DNA of 64,000 nt. It comes from Leclercia adecarboxylata (lineage in GTDB: Bacteria; Pseudomonadota; Gammaproteobacteria; Enterobacterales; Enterobacteriaceae). Shown piece after piece: positions 45,720 to 55,866 of the stretch (position 1 is the stretch's first letter; each line of letters starts with the position of its first letter). The stretch is taken from NCBI GenBank assembly GCA_901472455.1, contig LR590464.1, positions 4,154,001 to 4,218,000 of the forward strand, read 5' to 3'. A program made the translations under genes and the position numbers. Below the pieces are notes generated by a model. The model ran no database searches, was not told the DNA's origin, and saw only the letters and a list, made by a program, of their open reading frames with translations.

Positions 45720-47245
45720 CTACCCTTTGGTTGCTTTACTGCCGATAGCATTACCAGCAGCTTCTCCAAGTTTCCCGCCTGTATTCTGAGCAGTTTCAGT
45801 ACCCTTTTGAAAGGCAGCGCTAACAGCGACACCCACGCTGGCCCCTGCCCACGAAAGAGCTCCCAGCCAAACGGCAGGCAGTACAATAAACATCGCTCCC
45901 ATCACCAGATTCATAATGAGGTCATCTGAGCTGTTCTGCAGTCCCGCCATATTGAAGCGGCTGTGTGTATCCGAACTGTACAACGCGGTTAACAGCCAGC
46001 TGTCGAGCCAGCGCGCCAGTTCCCACCAGAACGTCAGGAAGTTCAGGGCGAATATTACAAAGGTCAGCGTAATAACGGTCTTGAACTCGTAAGCCGCAAA
46101 CGCCAGAATCAGCGGCAGCATGACATATATTGCCATCAGCAGGATAGCCTGCACCATTGGCAGCGCCTGTCGCATCGCATCGAACGCCGGGAATGCTGCC
46201 AGACTGCCGAGAGATGTCCCGCCAATAGCCGCCACGCGTGCCGCTGCATTATCCAGGGTAAAATCGGCGTTGCCGCCATAGCCGGCATACACATGGCCAC
46301 TCTGTGAGACCGTCAGGCTCTCCGGGCTGACCAGGCGCCGTATGACAGCTTCCTGATAGTCACTGTCGTTAAAGCCTGACATTTTCATGGCGGCCGAGAT
46401 ACGCAGCCACATATCCGGGTCAGCCTGGTCCTTCCACGCGGGCTTTCAGACCGGTATCCGCACTGCTCCACCATTCGCTGCAGGTGGGATAGCCTCCCTC
46501 TTCCGGTATTGGGTCGGCCGCTGTCCCGGCTGTCAGACCATGGGAACGCAGCCCGGGGCAGTTTGGACTGCAACGAAGGATAATACCGGCTCAGGAATGT
46601 ACTGCTGCCAATCCATTCGATATCACGCAGCGTGGTTTTGTCCTTTGTCTGGCCCTGATCCTGTTGCTTCCACAGATACAACGCAACCGAATAGCAGTCG
46701 TTGGTGAAGTCCTGCAGCTCCTGCGCCAGCGCTTTGTTGTCGATACGCGTATGCTGCACTTCAAAGCGGATCTGGCGCATGTCAGGGCGGCAGGGAATGG
46801 TCGCCACGGCCGCCTGGGTTACCCCTTTTGAGAGTTTATGAATCAGCACCCACCATACCGGTGCTGCAGCCGTCTGGTCGTTGAGACTGGTGACCACGCC
46901 GGCATAGCCGCTTTCATCCGGCGCTTTGGGCGTCCACACACCACAGCTCTTTGCCCGGGTTGTGTCGTACTGCATCGTACTGAGGCTGACATTAATCAGC
47001 GGTACGCAGCAGGCAATCATCACCAGGAAGCCGGCATACAGCGCGTTCTCGATACGGGGCAGCGACAGCATCCCCTTGTTGCCTTCATCCTCCCCCTCTT
47101 CACGGACCCTGAGCCAGATACCCACCACCTTAAACGCCAGCGGAAGGACAAAAAGGCCGGTGCTCAGCAGGACATTCCACAGACCGTTATTGATCACCCA
47201 GCCGAGCAGCGTGAGAAAATACTCAAGATAGCTGTTTGTCGTCAT
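45720..47245 (-). CDS. traG: TraG-like mating-pair stabilisation protein (frame breaks)
   Basis: Polytopic inner-membrane protein with a TraG N-terminal domain, about 508 residues, last gene of the transfer operon. Hydrophobic segments occur in the first 100 residues (LLSTGLFVLPLAFKVVGIWL; ALYAGFLVMIACCVPLINVSL) and in the last third (AILLMAIYVMLPLILAFAAY, VITLTFVIFALNFLTFWW, IMNLVMGAMFIVLPAVWLG), with a Gly-rich end. Frames change around 46400-46490 in GC-rich runs. In F-like systems TraG stabilises mating pairs; the genomic-island version is thought to do the same. Confidence 0.85.
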
Positions 47246-47247
47246 CT

Positions 47248-47586
47248 TCAGACTCCCGGACCGGTAAACATCGCGTACTCACACAACGCGATAAAAAGCA
47301 CACTGACCACACTGATGCGCAGCAGCGGCCACCGGTATGCCTCCCGGAAGCCCGGCGCATGCCGGATTTTCCAGAGGCCCCACGCAACCAGCGCATACAG
47401 CGCCAGTCGCCACATCAGCCAGCCGTAACGCGTCGACTGCATCCAGCTCCGGAATGCAGCAGCTTCAGTCGGATGTTTCATGGCGGTGTCAGCCATCATC
47501 AGTGAGACCACCATGAACAGCGCCATGCAGGCGAGGAAGATGCCGGCACGGGTAAGGACTTTCCTGACAGTCGTTTTATTACGCAT
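47248..47586 (-). CDS. Small membrane protein of the transfer operon (112 aa)
   Basis: ATG at 47586 (MRNKTTVRKVLTRAGIFLAC) with three hydrophobic segments (IFLACMALFMVVSLMMA, WLMWRLALYALVAWGLW, ISVVSVLFIALCEYAMF). It sits 2 bp from the traG start side and 10 bp from the TIGR03755 gene, so it is cotranslated with them. Proteins of this size occur at this place in genomic-island T4SS loci; function unknown. Confidence 0.7.
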   Translation of the reverse strand: MRNKTTVRKVLTRAGIFLACMALFMVVSLMMADTAMKHPTEAAAFRSWMQSTRYGWLMWRLALYALVAWGLWKIRHAPGFREAYRWPLLRISVVSVLFIALCEYAMFTGPGV

Positions 47587-47596
47587 CCTTATTCCC

Positions 47597-49072
47597 TCAT
47601 TCAGCCGACTGCGGCGCTGCCATCTGGTTGAAGCGACTGTCGGTATTGTCATCTGACTGGGTCTGCGGGTTGGTTTCGACGCGCTGATTCTCCCTGTCGA
47701 TAATGGTCAGCACTGAATTACGTGACAGTTCACGCTTCATCTCCATCTCGTTTTTCAGCGCCGCGATTTCCCGATCCAGCGCCTCGATACGCTGACCGGC
47801 GGTATCAATGGCCTTTGGCTGGGCAGCGGCATTCGGCTCCGACATACCGGTAACCATCATGCGACGCATCAGCAGCGCCGTTTCCACCGTGTCAGACATG
47901 GCCAGCTCGCCGGCAAGACGGGCGGTCAGGGCCGCGTTATCCGGATCACGCTGCAGGGCTTTAATCACGCCGGCCGTCACCGGCAGTCCGCCGGTTTTCA
48001 GCTTAGCCAGATTCGCGGCCGTGGGCTTTTCCGTACCGTTGACGAGCCTGACCAGCTGCTCAGCGTTGGCTTTAGTTGCCTCTTCCAGCAGTGGGGCAAA
48101 GCCGGTGCCGGCAACGGTCGTACCGGGCTGGTCATCCGCATCACCGCTGGTACATTCGCTCGCGTTGGCACAGGTGCGCATCGAGCGATCGCCCAGTACC
48201 TTCACGGTCATGGCCGCCGCCTCTTCAGCACTGCCGAATTTAGAGCATGCGCCACCGTTACAGTTGCTTTCGCCGACAGTCGAATTAGCGGTGACAGGTA
48301 AACCGTTCATCATGTTGTAGCCGGCAGCGACAAGGTCATGGGTGACACGGATGGCGGGCTGCCCCGCCCCCCCACGTTTCTGACCACCAATCCAGTTGTT
48401 GCCCGACGTGCCGGTGACTTTCCGCCCCGCCTCATCTGCACGAACCGCGTCAGTATCTCCGCTGTTCACAACAGACTTGTATTCATCCATCATGGCCTGC
48501 TGCGTCCAGTTACTGCTGTCGCTGAAGTCCATCATCTTTTTCGCCATGTTCTGGCAGTTAAGCTGCGCCTTGTCGAATGACACATTGGCCTGAAGAACGC
48601 CGTTGGTGAGCATGTCGTACAGACCGGGGTTGGCCCGCTGAATGACCATCGCCGGCAGACTGGCCACCGCGCCGGTGGCCCCCTGAATCACGTCGCCCAT
48701 CAGGTTTTTAAAGCCGGATGTTACGCCGTTGAGCTGGTTGCCGACGGTGGTTTTCAGGTCAAAGTTGCCGCACATCAGGTCACTGCTCCAGCCGGTATTC
48801 AGCCCCAGCTTTTGCATATTGCCGCGCGTGGCCGGCTGGGAAATAACCGAGCCGCCGCCGAGGGTGTAGAACAGTTTGTCAGACACGGCACCATCGACGG
48901 ACTTACCGTAACCGATGGCGCTGTTGTTCACCTGCGGCAGGGACATGCCCAGGATGGTATTGTCATCATCGGCCGCGTGCGCGGCCGGGAGGACTGTCAG
49001 CAGGGAGCCGGTCAGCAGCAGGCTTACGCGAACGGCTGAAAATGAAGGTGATTTTTTCACGGTTTTCCTCAT
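47597..49072 (-). CDS. TIGR03755/PFL_4711-family conjugation protein
   Basis: Secreted 491-residue protein, intact: signal peptide (LLTGSLLTVLPAAHA|AD), a conserved region with Cys residues (DLMCGNFDLK, AQLNCQNM, SNCNGGACSKFG), and a C-terminal coiled coil (RIEALDREIAALKNEMEMKR). It corresponds to the TraH-like component of genomic-island mating systems, acting in the periplasm with the TraU-like protein next door. Its start overlaps the upstream stop by one base. Confidence 0.85.
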   Translation of the reverse strand: MRKTVKKSPSFSAVRVSLLLTGSLLTVLPAAHAADDDNTILGMSLPQVNNSAIGYGKSVDGAVSDKLFYTLGGGSVISQPATRGNMQKLGLNTGWSSDLMCGNFDLKTTVGNQLNGVTSGFKNLMGDVIQGATGAVASLPAMVIQRANPGLYDMLTNGVLQANVSFDKAQLNCQNMAKKMMDFSDSSNWTQQAMMDEYKSVVNSGDTDAVRADEAGRKVTGTSGNNWIGGQKRGGAGQPAIRVTHDLVAAGYNMMNGLPVTANSTVGESNCNGGACSKFGSAEEAAAMTVKVLGDRSMRTCANASECTSGDADDQPGTTVAGTGFAPLLEEATKANAEQLVRLVNGTEKPTAANLAKLKTGGLPVTAGVIKALQRDPDNAALTARLAGELAMSDTVETALLMRRMMVTGMSEPNAAAQPKAIDTAGQRIEALDREIAALKNEMEMKRELSRNSVLTIIDRENQRVETNPQTQSDDNTDSRFNQMAAPQSAE

Positions 49073-50064
49073 CAGATATCAGTGCTGCCCAGAAATTTCT
49101 GCCCGCGCTTTTTGCAGCAGCTGTAGGGCTGCCAGAGCGCAAAGGCTTCGTTGTTATCGCTCGCGGCGGTGTGGCTCCCGTCCGGGAAGACGGCACAGGA
49201 CTGTGTCATGTGGGGAGCCAGCCGCTGCCATTTGTGATTGCGCGTGCCGGTGTTTTCCGTGACCTCACCCGGTGGCCAGTACCCGTCATGGCGGTTGCCC
49301 TTAAGCACCTGATAAACATGGGGCTGCCCGGCGCGGGTGATAATGTCTGCCACACGCTGCGCCACCACGGCAGAGGCTTTGTCATCATCGGTCTGGCTGA
49401 TAAACCCCGAACGGGGATAGATGTTGCCCCACATGTTCGCCGCTGCCTGACTGCCTATTTCCCGCTGGCCGGGTACAAGCGCTTCCGGATACAGGGACTC
49501 CGGCACGCCCGTGCGCCAGGCCGCCGAATCCAGCGTACTCAGGAAGTAAGGCATTAACGGGGTGGCTGCGGTGTCACAGGAATAGCCCGGAATACTGCCG
49601 CCAATCAGGGAGGTGGCCGGGTGGCCAATCGCATCGGCATACTTGAAACGCACGGCGGACTTGCGCTGGCCGGGATTTTTCATGTCGGCCGGATTGGCTC
49701 CTCCGGCAGAAACACCGGATAACCCGCGGGTCACCGCACTCTCCAGTCCGCCGGCGGTCTGGCTGACAAACGCCATTTCCTGCCACGGGTTACCGCCCGG
49801 CGCGACATAGGTCGAAACGACTGTCTGGGGTATGAAGTGAGTGACTTTGACCGACGTACGCACTTTGCAGCCAAAGGGAGTGCAGAACAGCCAGTAACAG
49901 ATGCCGCTCACTCGCCAGCTGATACAGTTTTGCGACACGGCGCTGGCAATAATCTGCGCCGTGTTAAGTGCTGCAACAGCAGCTGGCGCTGTTGCCGTAC
50001 CCAGTACCGTGGCAACCGCCAGCGAGCACACCGTGGTTCTGATGCGGGAAGGTGTTGTATTCAC
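49072..50064 (-). CDS. TIGR03756-family TraU-like conjugation protein
   Basis: Periplasmic 330-residue protein with signal peptide (TAPAAVA|AL) and Cys-rich N-terminus (QNCISWRVSGICYWLFCTPF) followed by GCKVRTSVKVTHFIPQ, the TraU hallmark. Intact. TraU family proteins help mating-pair formation. It is flanked by TIGR03757 upstream (4-bp overlap) and TIGR03755 downstream, the standard order. Confidence 0.88.
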   Translation of the reverse strand: MNTTPSRIRTTVCSLAVATVLGTATAPAAVAALNTAQIIASAVSQNCISWRVSGICYWLFCTPFGCKVRTSVKVTHFIPQTVVSTYVAPGGNPWQEMAFVSQTAGGLESAVTRGLSGVSAGGANPADMKNPGQRKSAVRFKYADAIGHPATSLIGGSIPGYSCDTAATPLMPYFLSTLDSAAWRTGVPESLYPEALVPGQREIGSQAAANMWGNIYPRSGFISQTDDDKASAVVAQRVADIITRAGQPHVYQVLKGNRHDGYWPPGEVTENTGTRNHKWQRLAPHMTQSCAVFPDGSHTAASDNNEAFALWQPYSCCKKRGQKFLGSTDI

Positions 50065-50459
50065 TGACCACCTCCCCGGTTACGCAGGGAAGTGGCCACA
50101 TCAACATCCGTGGTGCCGTACACCACATCGCGGTCATCAAACACCACGGCCGGCACTTTTTTAATGCCCAGTTCCCAGGCCCGGACCACCTGGCGATAGG
50201 AATCATTCAGCTGCAGCTGTTTTTGTTGCCAGGCAGATGATGCCATCACCTGCCTGACCTGTGCTTCGGCCTGCTGCGGGTCTGCAGGCAGTTCCCCGAA
50301 CATGTCGGCCTGCAGCCGGTCAGGACCATCAAGAAGGACCACCGGCACGTCCGGCGGCAGATTTGTCGGCAGATGCTGACTGTCAGTGAAGACGACCGTG
50401 CCGGCCAGTACGGATGTCGGCAGCAGAGCCGGCAGGAAAACAAGAGAGGTCAGTTTCAT
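50061..50459 (-). CDS. TIGR03757-family conjugation protein
   Basis: A 132-residue periplasmic protein: signal peptide (PTSVLA|GT), then a thioredoxin-like fold as in TrbC/TraW relatives (TVVFTDSQHLPTNLPPDVPV; LGIKKVPAVVFDDRDVVYGT). The typical CxxC is absent. It overlaps the TraU-like gene by 4 bp and is the first gene of this sub-block after a terminator. Confidence 0.85.
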   Translation of the reverse strand: MKLTSLVFLPALLPTSVLAGTVVFTDSQHLPTNLPPDVPVVLLDGPDRLQADMFGELPADPQQAEAQVRQVMASSAWQQKQLQLNDSYRQVVRAWELGIKKVPAVVFDDRDVVYGTTDVDVATSLRNRGGGQ

Positions 50460-50605
50460 GAATCGGGACTCCGTCAGACTGAATCGCCTGACAGCGTGCC
50501 CGTGGCCGCTCAGAAAAGCCGCAATAAATTGAAAATTAGAATGTGAGAATTAGCGGAATGGTTTTTAGTTCGGTCACGGAAGGGGGAGGGCCAGGGGGAG
50601 AAAAC

Positions 50606-50634
50606 AAAAAAGCCACTCATAGAGTGGCTTTTTT
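50606..50634. terminator. Bidirectional terminator between PemK-like gene and transfer genes
   Basis: AAAAAAGCCACTC-ata-GAGTGGCTTTTTT: strong stem with T tract on both strands. It separates the PemK-like gene from the TIGR03757-traG block, which must have its own promoter in 50460-50605. Confidence 0.85.
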
Positions 50635-50746
50635 GTTCTTGCAATTTTTGTGTTCGTCGGCCTGCATTTTTCAGCGTCGCAGGGAGAGCGCCGTCTCTTT
50701 GTCCCTACCCACAACAATTACATCACTAAACCGTGATATCGTCAAG

Positions 50747-51739
50747 TTACAAATACTCTGAGATTTCAGCTTCTATGCTTTGTAGGGAAGTATGCCCGGA
50801 AGAAGCAAGGTAAAGTTGCAAAAGGACCTCATATCTTTTCTTAAAATCATCATGCAATGTGCGGGTCTGTTCCAGCGCATGAGATGTGCTAACTAACATC
50901 TGATCTTGTTCATCCAGCGAATTTTTTAATCTGTCTCTTTCCCCCAGTAAAGTATCATTCTTTTTACGGAGAGAAGCCATCCCAACTGCAGCAAGTAACC
51001 CTTCCTCAAGGGCATGAAGATCGTTGGTGCTAAGCTTTCGATAATAGGACTCATCACGACGGAACCTGCGATCACGGCTTTTCATGTCTTTTGCTTCAGG
51101 GGGAAGTATACGGGTGGGAGAAACCGTCTGAATCATCTCACATAATGCAAAACAAGGCTTATCTCTTTTGAATTCAGAAATATAGGTTGTCGATGAGCTT
51201 TCGAGCTCAAAAATCGCTCTGTTATAAAGGTGTCCATCAGGTTCCTGGGAGGTGATGGGAACAACTTTAACGCCTCTTTTATCTGCGCTTACAACGATAG
51301 CAGGGCGCCTTTTGTGCATTTCTCCAGACTGGTGATAACAGGGATAGCGGGAGCTATCGGAGAGCCCGTTGCTAAAATTGAGCGTAAGATATATATGCCC
51401 AAATTCAACTATAACGATGCACCCCCTTTTAACGATACCGCCAGCATGTGCGATGCTTCGTTTTTTCATCGTCTGGGATAAATAGACATCATTACTTATA
51501 TCTTTCTCACTTAACCATACTCCCCATATATTCTTTTCTATACCCAGAACAAACTCTACGCGCCATCGCTTGCAGGCAATGCCAGTAAAAGCCTTCGTAA
51601 TGAATATGGGTGTATTCTTCTCATTGAGAGGTATGAGCATTTCGTCAATATTTTCAACGTTCTCTATACCAAGCAAGCGCTCCCGTGCTTGATTATTAGC
51701 ATCATAAGTATAGTAGCGAAGAGAGGCAGTGGCCATCAT
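50747..51739 (-). CDS. PemK/MazF-like domain protein with C-terminal coiled coil
   Basis: A 330-residue protein inserted in the transfer operon. The middle part (about residues 100-230) resembles the MazF/PemK RNase fold: IVKRGCIVIVEFGH (canonical RGDIYWVDF), HKRRPAIVVSADKRGVKVVPITSQEP (canonical RPALVVS ... VIPITS). The N-terminal 100 residues are unassigned; the C-terminal 70 form a coiled coil (DRLKNSLDEQDQMLVSTSHA). It is AT-richer than its neighbours and has no adjacent antitoxin gene. It may be a toxin, a regulator, or a conjugation accessory. Confidence 0.6.
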   Translation of the reverse strand: MMATASLRYYTYDANNQARERLLGIENVENIDEMLIPLNEKNTPIFITKAFTGIACKRWRVEFVLGIEKNIWGVWLSEKDISNDVYLSQTMKKRSIAHAGGIVKRGCIVIVEFGHIYLTLNFSNGLSDSSRYPCYHQSGEMHKRRPAIVVSADKRGVKVVPITSQEPDGHLYNRAIFELESSSTTYISEFKRDKPCFALCEMIQTVSPTRILPPEAKDMKSRDRRFRRDESYYRKLSTNDLHALEEGLLAAVGMASLRKKNDTLLGERDRLKNSLDEQDQMLVSTSHALEQTRTLHDDFKKRYEVLLQLYLASSGHTSLQSIEAEISEYL

Positions 51740-51854
51740 GAACCCTAAATTTGCCAGCTGAATTTGATAAGATTCTACAGTAAGTTACTGCTGGTTGGTT
51801 CATTTTTTGATACAACAAGACTACTCCTTCTTCAGTCAAACAAGAGAGATGCTT

Positions 51855-52130
51855 ATGAAATACTTTACTTATCTGACCGCGCTGATTTCACTGTCTTTCG
51901 TCGGTGTTGCCAGTGCAGGAGAAGCTCACGTTTGCAAATCGCCGGCAGTGTCGGGAACTGCGGCGAATCCCGCTCTGAATGATGATACCGTCTTTACATG
52001 CGGAGGCGGCGTGTCAGGCACCATTCCGCAACTGGCAAAAGAGGGCTGGAAAATTGTGCAGCAAACTGATCAGGCTGATTCTCCTGACCCCACCAAAACT
52101 TATGCGCAACTGATTATCCAGAAAGACTGA
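51855..52130 (+). CDS. Small secreted protein (91 aa), unknown
   Basis: Signal peptide MKYFTYLTALISLSFVGVAS-A then a 70-residue mature domain with two Cys (AHVCKSPAVSG, VFTCGGGVSG) that could form a disulfide, and a beta-rich end (TYAQLIIQKD). AAGAGAG precedes the ATG at the right spacing. It is opposite in strand to the transfer genes and followed by its own terminator, hence an independent unit. Function unknown; periplasmic by signal peptide. Confidence 0.7.
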   Translation: MKYFTYLTALISLSFVGVASAGEAHVCKSPAVSGTAANPALNDDTVFTCGGGVSGTIPQLAKEGWKIVQQTDQADSPDPTKTYAQLIIQKD

Positions 52131-52143
52131 GCACCATAAAAAA

Positions 52144-52162
52144 ACCGGCCCTGGCGGCCGGT
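52144..52162 (+). terminator. Terminator of the small secreted protein gene
   Basis: ACCGGCC-ctggc-GGCCGGT followed by A/T-rich sequence, 14 bp after the stop codon. Confidence 0.7.
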
Positions 52163-52220
52163 ATCAAAAAAGCATTAAGTAATTTTTATTATCATGCCCC
52201 TGGTGAAGGCAAGTCTGTAG

Positions 52221-52598
52221 TTATACGTCAAGCCCGTTAATCCACAGCATCAGATACACCAGGTCAGCCGAATCCGGCACCGTGATATACCAGCGCGGAT
52301 GCGCATACTCCTCTTCCTGCGGCCAGCTCGTCTGTCCCGTCACAGTGATAAGAATATTCACCGCCTGCTTCAGCTTTCCCTCAAGATAGATGGCCACGCT
52401 GCTGCTGAGTCCCACCCGGTGCGGATGACACGTCATTTTGACCGGTCCGGTCAGGCGCTGCCTGAGCATCGCCCGCAGCCTCACCAGATGCTGATGTGTC
52501 GCCGGGAGCACGCCGGGCTCCCCCTGAGGCGACAGGGTGAAAAGCGCACCGCCACTGTGCTCATGAATGGCGGGTTCAGGGTACTTCAGTGTCATCAT
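52221..52598 (-). CDS. Conserved transfer-operon protein of 125 residues, unknown
   Basis: Starts at an ATG overlapping the VirB4-like stop (ATGATGA), so the two are translationally coupled. Soluble, without signal peptide or membrane segment; short conserved-looking blocks RAMLRQRLTGPVKMTCHPHR and PRWYITVPDSADLVYLML. I do not recognise a domain. Being locked to the ATPase gene, it may regulate or assist it. Confidence 0.65.
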   Translation of the reverse strand: MMTLKYPEPAIHEHSGGALFTLSPQGEPGVLPATHQHLVRLRAMLRQRLTGPVKMTCHPHRVGLSSSVAIYLEGKLKQAVNILITVTGQTSWPQEEEYAHPRWYITVPDSADLVYLMLWINGLDV

Positions 52599-55455
52599 AC
52601 CGTGGCAGGCTCCTGTTGTTTCTCCGTCAGACCGCGCAGACGGTCCAGATTCTGCGCGACGCGTTTTGCCGCCTCGAGTTCGCTGCAGTGAAATTCATTC
52701 ATCAGCGCCCGGCGTTCGGCTTTCTCTTCTTTTTCCGTCATGCCCAGTGCCAGGAAGAGACTGGGCGGCACGGCACGAAACAGCGCTTCGATCCGTTTCG
52801 CCAGCACCACGCCTTCCGTATAACACCCCGACAGTTTACTGGCGGAAAGCAGCACCGATTCCTGCTCCGGCGTGAGCGCGCGGAAACGGCTGATATCTTT
52901 GACCTCCTCCGGGGGCATGGTCAGACAAATCCACCATTCCGCCATGTTCAGCATTTTTTCGGCAATATCCGGGTAGTCTTTAAGGTTCTGGGTGGCCAGC
53001 CACAGCCAGGCACCGAGCTTACGCCACATCTTGACCACCTTGGTCATGTAGGGCGACAGCAGCGGGTTGACCGTGACGATATGCGCCTCATCCACCGTGA
53101 AGACAATATCCCGGCCCAGGAACTGGTCACGCTCCGCGATGTTGTTGATCATGTTGGTCATCGAGACCATGGTCAGGGCCATCTGCGCCTCGTAACCCTC
53201 ACGGGCCAGATGCCCCAGGTCGACCAGCGTCACGTCCGCTTCCGGCCACAGCTCCCCTTCGCGGTTGAACAGCTCCGCCTCAAAGCTCCCGGCCTGAGTG
53301 AACATGCCCAGGGATTCCGCCATTTCCGCCGCTTTCGCCTTGCGCTGAGCATTGCGGACATTGATGACGCCCTCATCGTTGTCAGAGGCAATGTCGTACA
53401 GCGCCTTCTGCAGGTCAGACGGCAGCATCTGCCGCCCTTCCTTATACGTGGCATGTGCCGCCATCAGCAGCGCCTCACGTATCATCGCCCTGTCGGCACG
53501 CTTAAGGTCAGCCTCTTCTTTCGGGTCGCCGCCGGTGATCATCATGCGCGCGGAGATTTCCATTTCACCGAGAACGTCACGCTTGTCATCCTCGCCATCG
53601 TCGTCCGTGTCGATATCAGGAAGGTCGCTCTCATCCACGGCCTGGGCGGCCAGGCCTTCTTCCACCAGTTTGTGAGCATCAGCAAACGGCGGCAGACTGA
53701 CGCCGCTTCCGGGTTTGACGCTGATTTTATTCACCGTCAGCTCGAGGCTGTCAAAGAAGTCGGCCAGCAGGCCGAACGAGTTGCCGGCCTCCGCAATAAA
53801 CAGCCGCGGACGATGGACGGCCATCAGCTGGGAGAGCGCGGCACACAGCGTGGCCGACTTGCCCGCCCCGGTCGGGCCGAACAACAGCAGATGCGCGTTC
53901 TGGGGTGCGGTCGAGCTTGTTGAGCGGATCGAATGTCAGGGTATCCCCGCCGCGGTTGAAAAAGCTGAAGCCGGGGTGCCCCGTGCCGGTTTCCCGCCCG
54001 GTTACCGGCAAAAGTCCTGCCAGGTGCTGAACCCATGTCAGACGGGTATACCAGTGTTTTTTGTCGCTGTCCGGGTTAAAGCACATCGGCAGCGCCCGCA
54101 GCCAGCTGTTCAGCGGACCTTCTTCAAACTCCGGCCGTACCGGCTGCAGACCGGCCCCTAGCAATACGGTGGACAGCTCCAGCCGCTTGCGCTTCAGGCT
54201 GGTCATGTCGTCGCCGCGCAGCAGGAAGGTGATCCCCGCCCGGTACAGCTTGTGCCGGTTGCCCAGATACTCTTTGACCGTCTTCACATCCTGGCGGACG
54301 CGGCCCGACTCGGTATTCTCACCGACCGCATTTTTCGACAGCCGGTTAAACTGCTCTTCAAGCCGGTCCTGGGGCTGTACCACCACGGTCATGCACACCA
54401 TGGTCCCTTCCGGAAACATATCCATCAGGGCATTAATTTTCTTTTCACCCCGGCTTTTCTCGCCGGTCAGGGTGCCCGGCTCCGGCGGTGTACGCAGTTT
54501 TTCCACCGCCACCGCGCAGTGCGGCTTGTTGTCAATCCACCACACGCCGTTTTCCGGGGTCTGAAACCGGCGGCGTGAACCACAGAGTTTCGGCAAAATC
54601 ATTGCTGACCGGCACGGTGCCTTCAGGTGTCTCGCGCGGGTCTGCGTAAGCAGCCTGCCGATAGAGCGTGGTTTTCTCCACCCAGTCCGGTGACGGATTG
54701 AACAGCCGCAGCAGCCAGCCATGCACCTGCAGGCCGTTCTGCCGGGTGCAGCGGATCCCCGCCCCGCCCAGGGCATTAACGACCCGGTCGCACACCTGGT
54801 TGAGCATCGCCACCGGCGGCATCGGATCCCGGCTTTTCCCAAGCCAGCGATAAACAACCATCCGGGTGCGGCGCTGCTGCCCGCGCCACGGCTGGCCGGT
54901 AATCAGCGAGTCAGTAAAAAGTCCCTCAGGCCGGGAGATACTGCGAATATGGCGCTCCATTTCACCCAGCCAGGCGTCGGTAAACGCCGTGCGCTGTGCA
55001 TGCGGTTTGACATACCCGCGCAGCCTGTCCAGGTACGCGTCAGTGTCGTCCTCGTCCTGGCAGAAGAACTGCACGACCCAGGGATTCACGTCATGTTCAT
55101 CAAAGCTGTCCTGAAGTGCATCCTCAACCGAGTCCCGGATCTGCTCCAGGCGCTCTTCGGTTCGCCCTTCGGTCGCCACCGGTGTCACATCATAAACGGC
55201 CCCCACCGACACGCCGTCATCAAGCAGGAGACACTGCTCTTCATCGAGAAATTCTGCCCAGGGCAAAAAGTCAATGATGGACGGATTGGCGTGATAAACC
55301 TTCTCCTCATCCTGGCGCGTCATTTTCCCGGGGCGCTTCAGGGGTTGCCGGCCCTTCACGGCCGCGGTCAGGGTTTCATCTGCCTGAACGGACTGGCCGT
55401 CATCAACCGGCGTCTGCCGGTTGGTGGATTTATTACGCGTAAACAGTGAAAGCAT
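52595..55455 (-). CDS. traC: VirB4/TraC-type conjugation ATPase (TIGR03744, PFL_4706), two frame breaks
   Basis: Cytoplasmic ATPase that powers T4SS assembly and substrate transfer, about 953 residues. Three frames join in order: N-terminal TraC/VirB4 domain (55455 to about 54560), middle part (about 54560-53900; MFPEGTMVCMTVVVQPQDRL), and the RecA-like motor (about 53900-52595). The motor holds Walker A FGPTGAGKSATL, RLFIAEAGNSFGLL, Walker B-like IVFTVDEAHIV and a C-terminal QNLKDYPDIAEKML motif. Breaks lie at about 54558-54570 and about 53900-53910, in C or G runs. Its ATG overlaps the lipoprotein stop (TAATG). Confidence 0.9.
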
Positions 55456-55866
55456 TACAGGGCCTCCGTGCGCTCGCCAGGCATGGCATACTGCGTCTGG
55501 CTGTAGAACGGGAACACGGTGCTGTAACCGGGCACCGGCGTGTTACCGTCTGCCAGATGGGGATACAGGTACATCACCATGTCGGGGTTGGGGCAGCCGG
55601 GGAAACTGCTGGGTGATTTCGCTTTCCTGAGTACGGCTGTAGCTGCGGTCGGCCTGCGCGTCCGCCTGCGTTTCGCTGCCCGTCAGCGGGCGTCGCAGCG
55701 TGTCGCGGGCCGCCGCAGACTGGCGGGAAGTACTGCCGCCACCATCCGCCCCGTTCCACAGTTCAAGCATGGTGTTATCGCCCGCCGGCAGCATTTCCTC
55801 TTTGGAGGTTGAGCAGCCGCTGAGCATCACACAGCTCAGGGCCAGAATGAAAACCGTTCTGTACAT
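55455..55866 (-). CDS. TIGR03751-family conjugal transfer lipoprotein (one insertion)
   Basis: A 136-residue lipoprotein (MYRTVFILALSCVMLSGCST, lipobox LSGC) of the genomic-island mating system. The body is charged and ends in a conserved-looking tail (PHLADGNTPVPGYSTVFPFY) in the next frame after an extra C at about 55598-55601. It probably sits in the outer membrane as part of the channel core, comparable to VirB7/TraV. It abuts a 122-aa gene upstream and overlaps the ATPase start. Confidence 0.82.

Noticed and set aside
52589..53923. A 444-codon open frame on the plus strand
   Set aside because: It is the exact antisense of the VirB4-type ATPase motor domain; the His/Gln/Arg-rich product is typical of GC-rich shadow frames.
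54721..55449. Plus-strand frame of 242 codons
   Set aside because: Shadow of the N-terminal VirB4-type frame.
52595..55455. Programmed frameshifting in the VirB4-type gene
   Set aside because: The breaks lie in ordinary C/G runs, like dozens of others in the window, with no slippery heptamer plus structure.
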